Shown one piece after another: positions 54,755 to 62,986 of a DNA stretch of 64,000 nt. The stretch spans positions 62,001 through 126,000 of the forward strand of contig JAJDEO010000004.1 in the NCBI GenBank assembly GCA_029259745.1. The letters are read 5' to 3'. The notes beneath the pieces were generated by a model that was not told where the DNA came from, did no database searches, and saw only the letters and a program-made list of their open reading frames with translations. Origin of the DNA: Planctomycetota bacterium. GTDB lineage: Bacteria; Planctomycetota; B15-G4. The stretch's first letter is position 1; every line of letters begins with the position of its first letter. A program made the translations under genes and the position numbers.

Positions 54755-56740
54755 TCAGCGTCCCAGCACGTCGCCTGCATCGTCCTCTTCGATCGACCAA
54801 CCCGGTGGGGCCTTGACCGGCTGGCCCGCGGCCTCGGCGCGCGCTCGAAGATGGGAGAGCCGCTCGACCAGGCCGTCGTCTCCGGCGCTCCCGCCGGAGG
54901 CGCGCAACCGCGCGAGCACGAACGCCGCGCTTCCCCAGTCGCCGCTCGCGTCGTAGTGATCGACGAGCCACGACGCGGGTTCGCGCGCCGACGAGTCGAG
55001 GCCGGTGGCGCGGAGCATGCACGTCTTCGCACGATCCACGCGCCCGAGACGCTCCTCGAGGCGACCGAGCTGCGCGTGGTGCACGGCGTCGCGCGGGTTG
55101 AGGACGAGCGCCTGCTCGAGCAGCCGACGGGCGAGCGCCGGTTGACCGCGTGAGACTTCGAGGAGCCCCAGGAGCGCGAGCGCCTCGGGGTCCTGGCCGT
55201 GCCGGTCGACGAGACGCAGCAGCAACTGCCGGCCGCGTTCGAGCGTCCGACGTCCCTCGGCGGCTTCGCGCGCCGTCACGGGCGCGGCCTCGGCGGCGAA
55301 CGACAGCCCCGTGAACCCGAGCTGACGCCGTCCCAGCCACAGCAGCCGCAGCGCCTCGTCGCGCACCTCGAGCCCCTCGAGCATGTCGCGCGGATCGGGA
55401 AGCTGCGCGTCGGGCGGGGGAAGACGGGGGCGTTGCGCGGGGAGATAGCCGAGGGCAACGAGCCGGTCGTGAACTTCCGCATCGTCGAGCGACGCGTCGC
55501 CGGCTGTGCGACCCGAGCGAAGCGCGGTTTCCATGTCGACGAGCGCGGCCCCCAGACGTGTCACCAACTCCGGTCGGTCGCCGGCGAGGTCGGTGTTCTC
55601 GCCGGGGTCGGCGGCGAGGTCGAACACCTCGGCGTAGGCACCGAGGACGAGCTTGTGCCGGCCGTCGATGACGCCGCGCAGCGGTTGCCAGCCGTGCCCG
55701 TGCCAGGGCAGGTAGCTCTCGATCAGGCGCGGCGTATCGTCCGACGGTGTCGCCAAGAGCGCGCGCCCGGTCGACGGTGGAGGCATCCGAACGCCGCGGT
55801 CGAGCCACGCCAAAACAGTCGGGGCGACGTCTGCGAGTCCGACCAGCGTGTCCGAGCGCCCCGACACGACGCCGTCGCCGCGGACGATGAGCGGCACGCG
55901 CATCGTGGCGTCGTGCAGCAGGACCCCGTGAGCCCACTCGCCGTGATCGCCGCGCCCCTCGCCGTGGTCGGCCGTGACGACGAACAGCACGCGTCGTCCG
56001 GCGCGACGCGCCTCGACCTCCCGGACCAGCCGACCCACTTGGTCATCGGCCAGCGCGATCTCCGCGTCGTATGGATCTGCGAAGCGCTCGCGCCACGGCG
56101 ACGGCGGCGCGTACGGCGCATGGGCGTCGAAAAGGTGCACGAAGAGAAACGCGTCCCCGTCGCGGCCGGGGCCGTCAAGCCACGCGACCGCCCCGTCGAC
56201 GACGGCCGAGGCGGGCCTCTCCGACTCCGCATACGGAGCATCCTCGCGCCGCGGCGCCGGTTCTTCGAACGCTTCAAAACCCTGGCCGATCCCCGTGTGC
56301 GACCCAAGCACTGCAGCGGCGACGTGTGCGCCGGTCGCGAAGCCGGCATCGCGCAGCACCTCCGACAGCAGCGTGACGCTTCGGCCAACCCGGTAGACGC
56401 CGTTGTCGTGCACGCCGTGGGCGGGCGGGTCGCAGCCGCTCAGCAACGTCGTGTGAGCCGGGAGCGTGATCGGCGCCGGAGAATACGCGCGCTCGAACAC
56501 GAGCCCGTCGCGGGCCAGGGCGTCGACGTGCGGCGTCAAGCCAAGGGCGCTGCCATACGCCCCGACGCGATCGGCGCGCGTCGTGTCCAGCGACACGAGC
56601 ACGACCAGGGCTGGCTGCGTGTCGACGCCGTCGTCAGGCTCCGCGCGCGAGCAGCCGTGTGCCAGCAACACGACCGCGAGCAACGGCGCGAACCGGGCGG
56701 CGTGTCGGAGGCGGTGAACCGGCAGGAACGGCGACGGCAT
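54755..56740 (-). CDS. Sulfatase-TPR lipoprotein
   Basis: 661 aa with lipobox LLAHGC. The sulfatase domain has VVLVSLDTTRADRVGAYG, and in the active-site position PITLPAHTTLLSG, where the usual C/S-x-P-x-R is T-x-P-x-H. So it lacks the formylglycine Cys/Ser and more likely acts as a phosphatase or phosphotransferase-like enzyme using Thr. TADHGEGRGDHGEWAHG and HKLVLGAYAEVFDLAADPGE are further family motifs. The last 180 residues carry tetratricopeptide-like helices (ALALLGLLEVSRGQPALARR, LNPRDAVHHAQLGRLEERLG). It is outer-surface or periplasmic and lies alone. Confidence 0.85.
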   Translation of the reverse strand: MPSPFLPVHRLRHAARFAPLLAVVLLAHGCSRAEPDDGVDTQPALVVLVSLDTTRADRVGAYGSALGLTPHVDALARDGLVFERAYSPAPITLPAHTTLLSGCDPPAHGVHDNGVYRVGRSVTLLSEVLRDAGFATGAHVAAAVLGSHTGIGQGFEAFEEPAPRREDAPYAESERPASAVVDGAVAWLDGPGRDGDAFLFVHLFDAHAPYAPPSPWRERFADPYDAEIALADDQVGRLVREVEARRAGRRVLFVVTADHGEGRGDHGEWAHGVLLHDATMRVPLIVRGDGVVSGRSDTLVGLADVAPTVLAWLDRGVRMPPPSTGRALLATPSDDTPRLIESYLPWHGHGWQPLRGVIDGRHKLVLGAYAEVFDLAADPGENTDLAGDRPELVTRLGAALVDMETALRSGRTAGDASLDDAEVHDRLVALGYLPAQRPRLPPPDAQLPDPRDMLEGLEVRDEALRLLWLGRRQLGFTGLSFAAEAAPVTAREAAEGRRTLERGRQLLLRLVDRHGQDPEALALLGLLEVSRGQPALARRLLEQALVLNPRDAVHHAQLGRLEERLGRVDRAKTCMLRATGLDSSAREPASWLVDHYDASGDWGSAAFVLARLRASGGSAGDDGLVERLSHLRARAEAAGQPVKAPPGWSIEEDDAGDVLGR

Positions 56741-56938
56741 CGGGGTCGATCAAGGGTGCACCGGCACCCGCGGCCCGAATCGGCGGCACCTCAGAGGCGC
56801 AACGAGCGATGCGGACGGCGAAGTCTACCGCCGACGCGATCGCGCGCAAGGTCGGCATGGCGAAGCCAGGGCTACGGGCTGGCTGCGGGCATCGGGTCGC
56901 CGCGCGCCCGCCGCGCGCACCTCGACCTCTCGCGGACA

Positions 56939-57012
56939 TGGTCGCGGAGGCAGGACTCGAACCTGCGACCTGCTGGTGCGTCGAGCAGCTCGCGCTCGAC
57001 AAGGCCGCGCGA
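56939..57012 (-). tRNA. tRNA-like remnant
   Basis: The 3' part is well formed: T-arm GCAGG-TTCGAGT-CCTGC, CTCCGCG acceptor, A and CCA. The upstream 45 bases give only a partial acceptor (CGCGCGG, one mismatch and one wobble), a weak D-arm and an anticodon stem CTGCT/AGCAG with a nine-base loop lacking U33. A functional tRNA is doubtful; it may be a degraded gene or a 3' fragment left by an integration. Confidence 0.35.
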
Positions 57013-57637
57013 CGAAGCTGCCGCGGCTGATGCCTTCGAGCGCAAGCCATTCCCCGAACCCGTCGAAAAAGGGAGAGCCAGTCGGTGACCCGCGCCGGCT
57101 CGGAGACCGGGTGTCGCTACCGGGAGCACGAGGCCAGAGGCTCCACCGTCATGCTGTTCACACGGCGTCGCACCACCGAGAAGGTGTTCTGGTACCTCGG
57201 CCGGCCGAGGTACGTCCGTCACGGAAGCGAGAAGCCGGTGAAGACCATCTGCAAGCTCGACCACCGGCTCCCGGTGGTCGGTTCGCCTCGTTCGCAGCGG
57301 CTGTGGCCGGACAGCGCATTGACGCATCCGGCGCGCTGCACGCGCCGAGTCGCAGCAAACTCGACGATTCGACTGATTCGCCTGCTTTTCCGCGGCCCGT
57401 CAGTCGCGCCGGGTCACGCACAGCGCCTTCGGAGAGCACATCTTCAACACGCTGCGGCGTTCGTCCGTCGCTCCGAGATCGACGACGATCCCCAGCACGT
57501 CACGGGCCCCTGTGCTGATCCGCACGGGAGGTTCCGCGAACACGCGCTATCGATCATGAGTCGATAGGTCAGGCGACGATCGCCCGTGCAATCGGCCACC
57601 GACTACTGCCCCTACCCCGCGAACGGGAGGAGATCCC
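57013..57637. other. Gene-poor DNA between tRNA-like remnant and ferredoxin
   Basis: About 620 bp. Open frames in both directions lack ribosome sites and recognisable motifs. I see no repeat or hairpin of note. Confidence 0.4.
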
Positions 57638-57991
57638 ATGACACATGTCGTCACGGCCCGCTGTATCGACTGCCGCTACACCGACTGCGCGGAGGTCTGC
57701 CCCGTCGAGTGCTTCTACGAGGTGGGCGATCCCGCGATGCTCGTCATCGACGCCGAGACGTGCATCGACTGCATGGCTTGCGTCCCTGCCTGCCCGGTCA
57801 ATGCGATCTACGCCGACCACGAACTCCCCGAGCACTACGCCGACTGGCTCGAACTGAACGCCGGGCTCGTGTCGAGCGGCACCGTCATCACCGCGGGGAA
57901 GGGCCCGGTGGACGGTGCACTCGACCTGGATGGCGTGCGCGCCCGGGAGCAGGGCGCGGGCTGGCCCAGCGTCGAGCCCGGCGAGGCCTGA
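57638..57991 (+). CDS. fdxA: FdxA-type ferredoxin (3Fe-4S/4Fe-4S)
   Basis: 117 aa with GGGAGGAG before the ATG. Cluster motifs: CIDCRYTDCAEVCPVECF and CIDCMACVPACPVNAIY, with the characteristic LVIDAETCIDCMAC of seven- or eight-iron FdxA proteins. The C-terminal 45 residues (ELPEHYADWLELNAGLVSSG onward) are the usual extension. It carries low-potential electrons in the cytoplasm. It is monocistronic and lies just left of the island edge. Confidence 0.9.
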   Translation: MTHVVTARCIDCRYTDCAEVCPVECFYEVGDPAMLVIDAETCIDCMACVPACPVNAIYADHELPEHYADWLELNAGLVSSGTVITAGKGPVDGALDLDGVRAREQGAGWPSVEPGEA

Positions 57992-58056
57992 AGCCCGACC
58001 AGCGCGAGAGCTCGTGACTGCGGGCGACGCGCTGGCAACGCCCGAAAACGACAAAC

Positions 58057-58082
58057 GGCCCGCCGGCTGTTGCCTGCGGGCC
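58057..58082 (+). terminator. Terminator hairpin after ferredoxin
   Basis: GGCCCGC / 12-nt loop / GCGGGCC, about 65 bp after the stop. Confidence 0.5.
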
Positions 58083-58111
58083 ATCTCGCGCACCTCGATC
58101 ATTCGAGGAAA

Positions 58112-58157
58112 TGGTAGCGGGGGCAGGATTCGAACCTGCGACCTTCGGGTTATGAGG
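58112..58157 (-). tRNA. 3' half of initiator tRNA-Met (anticodon CAU), 5' half missing
   Basis: Minus strand: CTCATAACCCGAAGGTCG, T-arm GCAGG-TTCGAAT-CCTGC, CCCCGCT, A, CCA. This is the 3' half of a bacterial tRNA-fMet from the anticodon loop to CCA. The bases that should be the 5' half (58158 onward) do not form the D-arm or the GCGGGG acceptor strand. Such a half is what is left at one end when an element integrates in a tRNA gene, so this is a probable attachment-site scar. A functional copy should exist elsewhere. Confidence 0.75.
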
Positions 58158-58666
58158 GCTTGGAGGGCCTCCGCGCCAAATCTTTGAATCGACAGAACTT
58201 GCGCTTGGAAAGGCAGTTACGAGGACTGCCATTGGGTGCCCATAGTACCCGATCCGCCCATGCTGTCCAGCCCATGGGGTACGCGCTGGGGTACAAGATC
58301 AAAGCCAAACTGCACCCCGAAGGTCGGCTAGCAATCGCAGGAATCGCGCGCTCATGCCGCGCAAACGCGCATCGCTTGCGACGCCACTTGTCGGGGTAGC
58401 AGCCGGGAGGTTGTTGCCCAAGTTCTACGTCGCGGCACCTCGACTGAACCCTTTCTGCGACGAGGCGTTGCTGCCGTTAGCGGTACCGGAGGCCTCGCAC
58501 TCTTTGGCAGCCACCGTCATTGTCCCTACGCCGCGGCAGTAGGTCATGTGTGAACGCCGGTCGGATCAGTGGCCAGAGGCTCGATCCCCACCGCATGACA
58601 AATCTCCGCTACGATTTCGGTTCAACACGCTGTTCATGTGCCAGCCTTCAGATCGGACTTCGACAG
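58158..58666. other. Island junction region
   Basis: About 510 bp with no supported gene. GTACCC at 58245-58250 faces GGGTAC at 58277-58282 and again 58289-58294; these short dyads could be recombinase sites, but I cannot show it. No integrase is visible in the window. Confidence 0.4.
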
Positions 58667-60706
58667 ATGAAGAAACTGACTGTACAAGCGGGAACCGTCG
58701 CATTCACCGCGGCGCTCCTGTGCAGCATTTCGCCTGCCATCGCGCAAGTGACAGACGCCGACTCGGAGGGGCCACACTTCCCACCTCCGTACATAGTCAG
58801 TCAGTCGCTTGAGCCCTTCAGTGAAGTAGCGTCGCAAGTGCTTCCCGACGCTATTCAGCGCGGTCCAGGCTTGTATGACCTTCAGCCGTCGATTCTCTAC
58901 ACCCCTGAGAACCCTACACGCGCATTCCAGATGTGGTGGCTCGGACGTTTCTACGACGGCGTCGAGGCCGGAGGCGATCGCATCTACTATGCATACAGCC
59001 AAGGCGGCACCGTGTGGAGTGAGCCGCAGGTAGCTCTTGAGCCGCAGTTTGGCTCGGGTGGCTATGACGCTGCCGACGACCACCTCATCGGATCACCATC
59101 CGTGCTCTACATCGACGACATATATTACATGTTTTACGAAGGGTATGGCAATCAAGTCACTCTCGTTTCGCGCTACTTCAACTTCGCCGAAGGCGACACG
59201 TGGACGTCCGGAGGATGGGTCAAGAATTTCAACCCGGTACCGTACCAAGGCTACGAACTTGAAGAAGTACTCGGTATTGCCCCCACGTTTGAGAAGATCG
59301 GCACGCACCCTGTGTACGCAGGCGAGGTCGCCTACGCGCCCGAAGCCAAGCGCAACCGGTTTCTCTCGTGCAAGCCGCTACCAGATGAGGTCTCGGGCAC
59401 CCCAATCACCAAGCTATACGATGGCCAGCCTCTGTTTTGGCTCTATGACGATCCTGCTCCGGGACGAGTACCTCTCTACTCATGTTTCGACCCACTCCAC
59501 AAGAACTCGTTCGTATCGCTCGACCCAGCCTGCGAGGTTGGTCTTCCTGACACAACTTGGACGTGCGATGGTTCGCACCTTCTGGGATACATCATCGATC
59601 GAGATGCGAAGAGTGGGGATGTCTTTACAGCGCCGGACTTACTCCACGCGAACCAGAACCGCGTGTGCCTCGCAGTGTCCGTCGATGGCGAGAACTGGGA
59701 CCGCTACCTTGGAGACGCTCCCGGCGGCGCAATGATAGCCCCCTTGAATCCGTTCACGAACCAGTTCCCTCACACGTGCGATGCGGTTAACCCCGAAGAA
59801 GACGACGTTCACAGGGCGTACGGCAGCGGATTTCCCGTATCCATTGTGCGCGACGGAATGCTGGAGGTCTGGTTTACGGATGACACACCTCATCCGATCT
59901 CTGATTGCTTCCGACCACCTCTCTCGTGGCGTATTCAGATCCCCCTTGAAGATATCTGCAATCCACCCGCTTACGTTGATGCAGAGCGCCAGTTTCACAA
60001 TGGCGCTGGCACCCCATGCGACATGAAGTGGAGCAGCTTGCATCAACGCTACTTCGCCGTGATGTTCAACACAGGCCCCGTTCCATTCTGCTCTCCTGGT
60101 TTCGAGCAGGGCGGCGCCCTCTGGTGGTCACATTACGCCCCATATTGGGAGGAGTTGCCGCTGTGGACGGTAGCGAACACCTTCACAGGCATCCCGCTGC
60201 CCCCTGGCAAAGCAACCACGTGCGGAGGTCTGCTGGGCGACGGCTACGGACGAACGGTCGACTTCCCGTTGGATCCTATCCCGCACTCCGCGCTCCACAT
60301 GTTCTTCTCCACGTTCCCGAGTACGTCGTGCGATGGGATATTCGACACGGACATTTCCCATGTTCTCATGTTTGGTAACCAATCTACTGAGGTCTTCGCC
60401 GACGAAAAGCTTCAGCTCGTCGCTGCACCTGACACCCTTAGTGCCGGAAGTCTCGCCCTGATGCTCACAGCTACCGAGACTGGCGTAGCGGCAGTCGTGA
60501 TCGTCGAACGAGTCAACGGGATAGTGGTCTCGCTTCCCTTAGTCTTTGGTTTGCTCGGAGATAACGGAGTTTGGACTATCCCTTTAATCGTCCCGCCAGG
60601 CCTTGTCGAAGGGCTCGACGTCGAACTTGTAGGGCATAGCGCTATGGCTTCGGGGATCACGACTTCGAACCGAGCATTGATCGCAATTCAGACGATTACG
60701 CACTAA
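58667..60706 (+). CDS. Secreted GH43-like propeller protein
   Basis: 679 aa with signal peptide (VQAGTVAFTAALLCSISPAIAQ). Repeated segments LIGSPSVLYIDDIYYMFYEGYG, VYAGEVAYAPEAKRNRF and FPVSIVRDGMLEVWFTDD resemble the five-bladed propeller of GH43/GH62/GH32 glycosidases, but a catalytic Asp/Glu pair cannot be assigned. Many Cys suggest disulfides. The C-terminal 95 residues (GLDVELVGHSAMASGITTSNRA) follow the shared secreted-protein module. It has more A/T in third positions than genes left of 58.1 kb. A perfect terminator follows. Confidence 0.7.
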   Translation: MKKLTVQAGTVAFTAALLCSISPAIAQVTDADSEGPHFPPPYIVSQSLEPFSEVASQVLPDAIQRGPGLYDLQPSILYTPENPTRAFQMWWLGRFYDGVEAGGDRIYYAYSQGGTVWSEPQVALEPQFGSGGYDAADDHLIGSPSVLYIDDIYYMFYEGYGNQVTLVSRYFNFAEGDTWTSGGWVKNFNPVPYQGYELEEVLGIAPTFEKIGTHPVYAGEVAYAPEAKRNRFLSCKPLPDEVSGTPITKLYDGQPLFWLYDDPAPGRVPLYSCFDPLHKNSFVSLDPACEVGLPDTTWTCDGSHLLGYIIDRDAKSGDVFTAPDLLHANQNRVCLAVSVDGENWDRYLGDAPGGAMIAPLNPFTNQFPHTCDAVNPEEDDVHRAYGSGFPVSIVRDGMLEVWFTDDTPHPISDCFRPPLSWRIQIPLEDICNPPAYVDAERQFHNGAGTPCDMKWSSLHQRYFAVMFNTGPVPFCSPGFEQGGALWWSHYAPYWEELPLWTVANTFTGIPLPPGKATTCGGLLGDGYGRTVDFPLDPIPHSALHMFFSTFPSTSCDGIFDTDISHVLMFGNQSTEVFADEKLQLVAAPDTLSAGSLALMLTATETGVAAVVIVERVNGIVVSLPLVFGLLGDNGVWTIPLIVPPGLVEGLDVELVGHSAMASGITTSNRALIAIQTITH

Positions 60707-60708
60707 CC

Positions 60709-60730
60709 AGACGGGCTCAGACGCCCGTCT
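60709..60730 (+). terminator. Perfect terminator hairpin
   Basis: AGACGGGC / TCAGAC / GCCCGTCT followed by TTCGG, three bases after the stop at 60706. Confidence 0.8.
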
Positions 60731-60842
60731 TTCGGTCCAGCCGAAACAGGTAGAACCCCGCATCCGCCCCTCGTACGGACATCTCGACGCACATGTACGA
60801 CGCCGGATGGGATTCAGTCGGTAGTCGAGGACGACGCTTCTC

Positions 60843-61718
60843 TTAGCGTCCCTTTCGCTTACCACGCCCCCCGCCCTTGTGCACTAACCGAATAAGTAGG
60901 TCCCTGATCTCAAAAGTGGCGTCGCGCAACTCGCTCAGCGCGAGTTCAAGTCGCCTGAGGGCCTGTTGATCCAGCTCCCCTTCTCTCTCTAGCCCTTGCT
61001 CATCGGGAACAGTCGAAGGCTGCCGGGAACCCCATAGCTGAAGGAAATCGCCAATGGGCTCTATGCGCCCCTTCGCAATGTCATAAGCACCGACCTTGTT
61101 GTCGACAGCTGCACGATTCACCTCGTCCCGCGTACCGTAAAGCACGTTGGCACCTAAGCGAGCAAGCGCTGGTGTTGCTATCCCCGAAACGCCGCGCCAC
61201 CGGCGGGTCTCGCTAATCAGCCGCTCCCAGTCGAGACGCTCCACTTCTTGCTCGCTACCAAGTCTGAAACGCCGATCCGGAAGGAAGGTACCTGACCTCA
61301 CTTGAGCTGCCACAGCCTGAGGCATACCTGCAAGGGTTTGTGAGTAGCTAGTAGCTAAACGTACGCAAAGCCCATGCGCCTTCCCAATGTGCTCCACCAG
61401 CGACGAGTCTTGCCAGTCTATACTCGCAACGCGTGCTGCGACAAAGACGACACTGAGCCGCCCGTGCTGATCCTCAGAATGGGCAACAGCACCTGTCAAG
61501 AACTCTGCATCGTCGAACAGAGCAACAAACTGGCGCGCTGTTGAGGATCTTCCAAGCCGATATAGCGGCTCGATGAGCCCCCCCCAATCGCCAAACTCGT
61601 GCAAGCGATTCTCCAGACCTTCTAGCTCAGCAGACTCCAGAGGAACCACGCGGTCGAACTCGGGCGAACGACCAGCAGCAGTTGACCCTTTCGCCCACAC
61701 CTGAACAGTGGCAATCAT
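60843..61718 (-). CDS. Unknown protein, third gene of kinase-like operon
   Basis: 291 aa, starting ATG 61718 inside the stop of the kinase-like gene (ATGA). The N-terminal half reads as alternating beta strands and helices (VQVWAKGSTAAGRSPEF, RQFVALFDDAEFLTGAV, GRLSVVFVAARVASIDW). The C-terminal quarter is a long charged helix (ALRRLELALSELRDATFEIR) that could be a coiled coil, with a basic tail GGGRGKRKGR. I recognise no family. Its place in a coupled operon of signalling-type genes suggests an effector or adaptor, which is inference. Confidence 0.7.
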   Translation of the reverse strand: MIATVQVWAKGSTAAGRSPEFDRVVPLESAELEGLENRLHEFGDWGGLIEPLYRLGRSSTARQFVALFDDAEFLTGAVAHSEDQHGRLSVVFVAARVASIDWQDSSLVEHIGKAHGLCVRLATSYSQTLAGMPQAVAAQVRSGTFLPDRRFRLGSEQEVERLDWERLISETRRWRGVSGIATPALARLGANVLYGTRDEVNRAAVDNKVGAYDIAKGRIEPIGDFLQLWGSRQPSTVPDEQGLEREGELDQQALRRLELALSELRDATFEIRDLLIRLVHKGGGRGKRKGR

Positions 61719-62986
61719 TGGACACCTACGCAGATATTTACCATGCGTTGATCGGCCAAAAACTCTTCATCCGCCGGGAAGAACTCAAGCGCCTCAGCGA
61801 TAATCCCCTTGGCCTCGATAGCATTCTTCTCATAGCCAAGCAACACGACGATTGCCTCACGCCATAGCGAGCGATCATGACTCGCTCGCGCCGCGGCAAG
61901 CACAGCAGACTTGTAGTCTATCAAATCATGGCCTCGCAGCCGTTCGGCACGCAAGTCCCGGCGTGCACCAGCCAAACCGTGCCACTCCGCACTCCCGCAA
62001 GCAACGCCGCCTAGCTTCTTGGGATCTGAGTCTCGATCGGTCGCCAAGTTCGGCCCTCGCTTCACCGAACCACTCACAGTCGACATGGCGACATCAGCAC
62101 CTGATGCGCTCTTCGCACTTAACGCGCACTTCCGCATCCCGTCAGTCACAGTGACAAGATCGATAGACTCCCCGCGGCAGATTGCCTGAAGTGGCCCCAG
62201 GAGCACCCGCTTTACGCTATCGGAGCAATCGGCGTCGGCAACCCAGCCGTCAACATAGTCCGAGCACAACTGTTGTACGAGCGGCCCCAAGCAACACTCC
62301 GCGGCAAGAAGCAACACCTCACCATCATGCTTGTCCCTTGCCAAAGCGAGATCGAGCTTGCAGCCCACTTCACCATCTGCCTTCGCCTCGGCGGCAAGCC
62401 GAATCCAAAACTGCGACGGTAACCGATCCTTCTTTGCCGGAAGGGTGATGTGCACACCATCCTCGGACGCTTCATAATAGCTATCCGGATCAATAAATAC
62501 AAACCGACCATCCCGGGTCATACCAGTGTTGCCTGGGCAGATGTCGTAGTGCATCCACATTGATTGACTGTATGAAAGCTGCTCTACCAAGTCTGCAACG
62601 TTCTCAGCACTAAGGCGCCCGCCCACAATCGCATCTCGGATGGGCGTCACCCGCTCCATCGCGACTAGAAGCCCCTGTAGTCCTCGTGGTCGCCCCACAT
62701 GCAGCAACCTCACCAACGCCGGGGGACCAGCTTTCATCGCTGCGCGCAGCCTCTGCTCCAAACGGTCAAGACGGTTGTTCCCTACAAGCGCACGTGTCTT
62801 CTCACCCGCGAAGTCACCCGACGGCATAAAGTACTTTAGCCTAGCAGGAATGCCCCCTTCACGCTCCCACAGAGCGTTGGCCTGCAGGGCTCGCCCGGAC
62901 ATCATCCCTCTCGCTTCGACCACCTCCACACCACTCCACTCGCCCCGCGGAAGAGCGCCTAGAAACTCCTCAGCAGATGTTGTCAC
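61715..62986 (-). CDS. Kinase-fold protein in coupled operon
   Basis: 423 aa from GTG 62986, which overlaps the stop of the upstream propeller gene (GTGA); an ATG at 63019 is the alternative. The kinase fold is visible: Lys in IPARLKYFM (about residue 51), HYDICPGNTG (146-155) matching the HxDxxxxN catalytic loop, and FIDPDS (164-169) for the metal Asp. The hinge-like LLVAMERVTPIRD precedes it. The last 180 residues have two Cys-containing helical stretches and a TPR-like end (SLWREAIVVLLGY, AKGIIAEALEFFPADEEF). It is probably an atypical Ser/Thr or small-molecule kinase of a signalling or conflict system. Confidence 0.7.
   Translation of the reverse strand: MTTSAEEFLGALPRGEWSGVEVVEARGMMSGRALQANALWEREGGIPARLKYFMPSGDFAGEKTRALVGNNRLDRLEQRLRAAMKAGPPALVRLLHVGRPRGLQGLLVAMERVTPIRDAIVGGRLSAENVADLVEQLSYSQSMWMHYDICPGNTGMTRDGRFVFIDPDSYYEASEDGVHITLPAKKDRLPSQFWIRLAAEAKADGEVGCKLDLALARDKHDGEVLLLAAECCLGPLVQQLCSDYVDGWVADADCSDSVKRVLLGPLQAICRGESIDLVTVTDGMRKCALSAKSASGADVAMSTVSGSVKRGPNLATDRDSDPKKLGGVACGSAEWHGLAGARRDLRAERLRGHDLIDYKSAVLAAARASHDRSLWREAIVVLLGYEKNAIEAKGIIAEALEFFPADEEFLADQRMVNICVGVQ

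Noticed and set aside
55199..57088. A 629-codon open frame opposite the sulfatase-TPR gene.
   Set aside because: Composition (Arg, Ala, Val rich), no start signal, no domain; the opposite strand has a full sulfatase with motifs.
58160..58399. A possible integrase remnant right of the tRNA half.
   Set aside because: I read all frames and found no tyrosine-recombinase motif (R..H-x-x-R..Y), so it is not listed as a gene.
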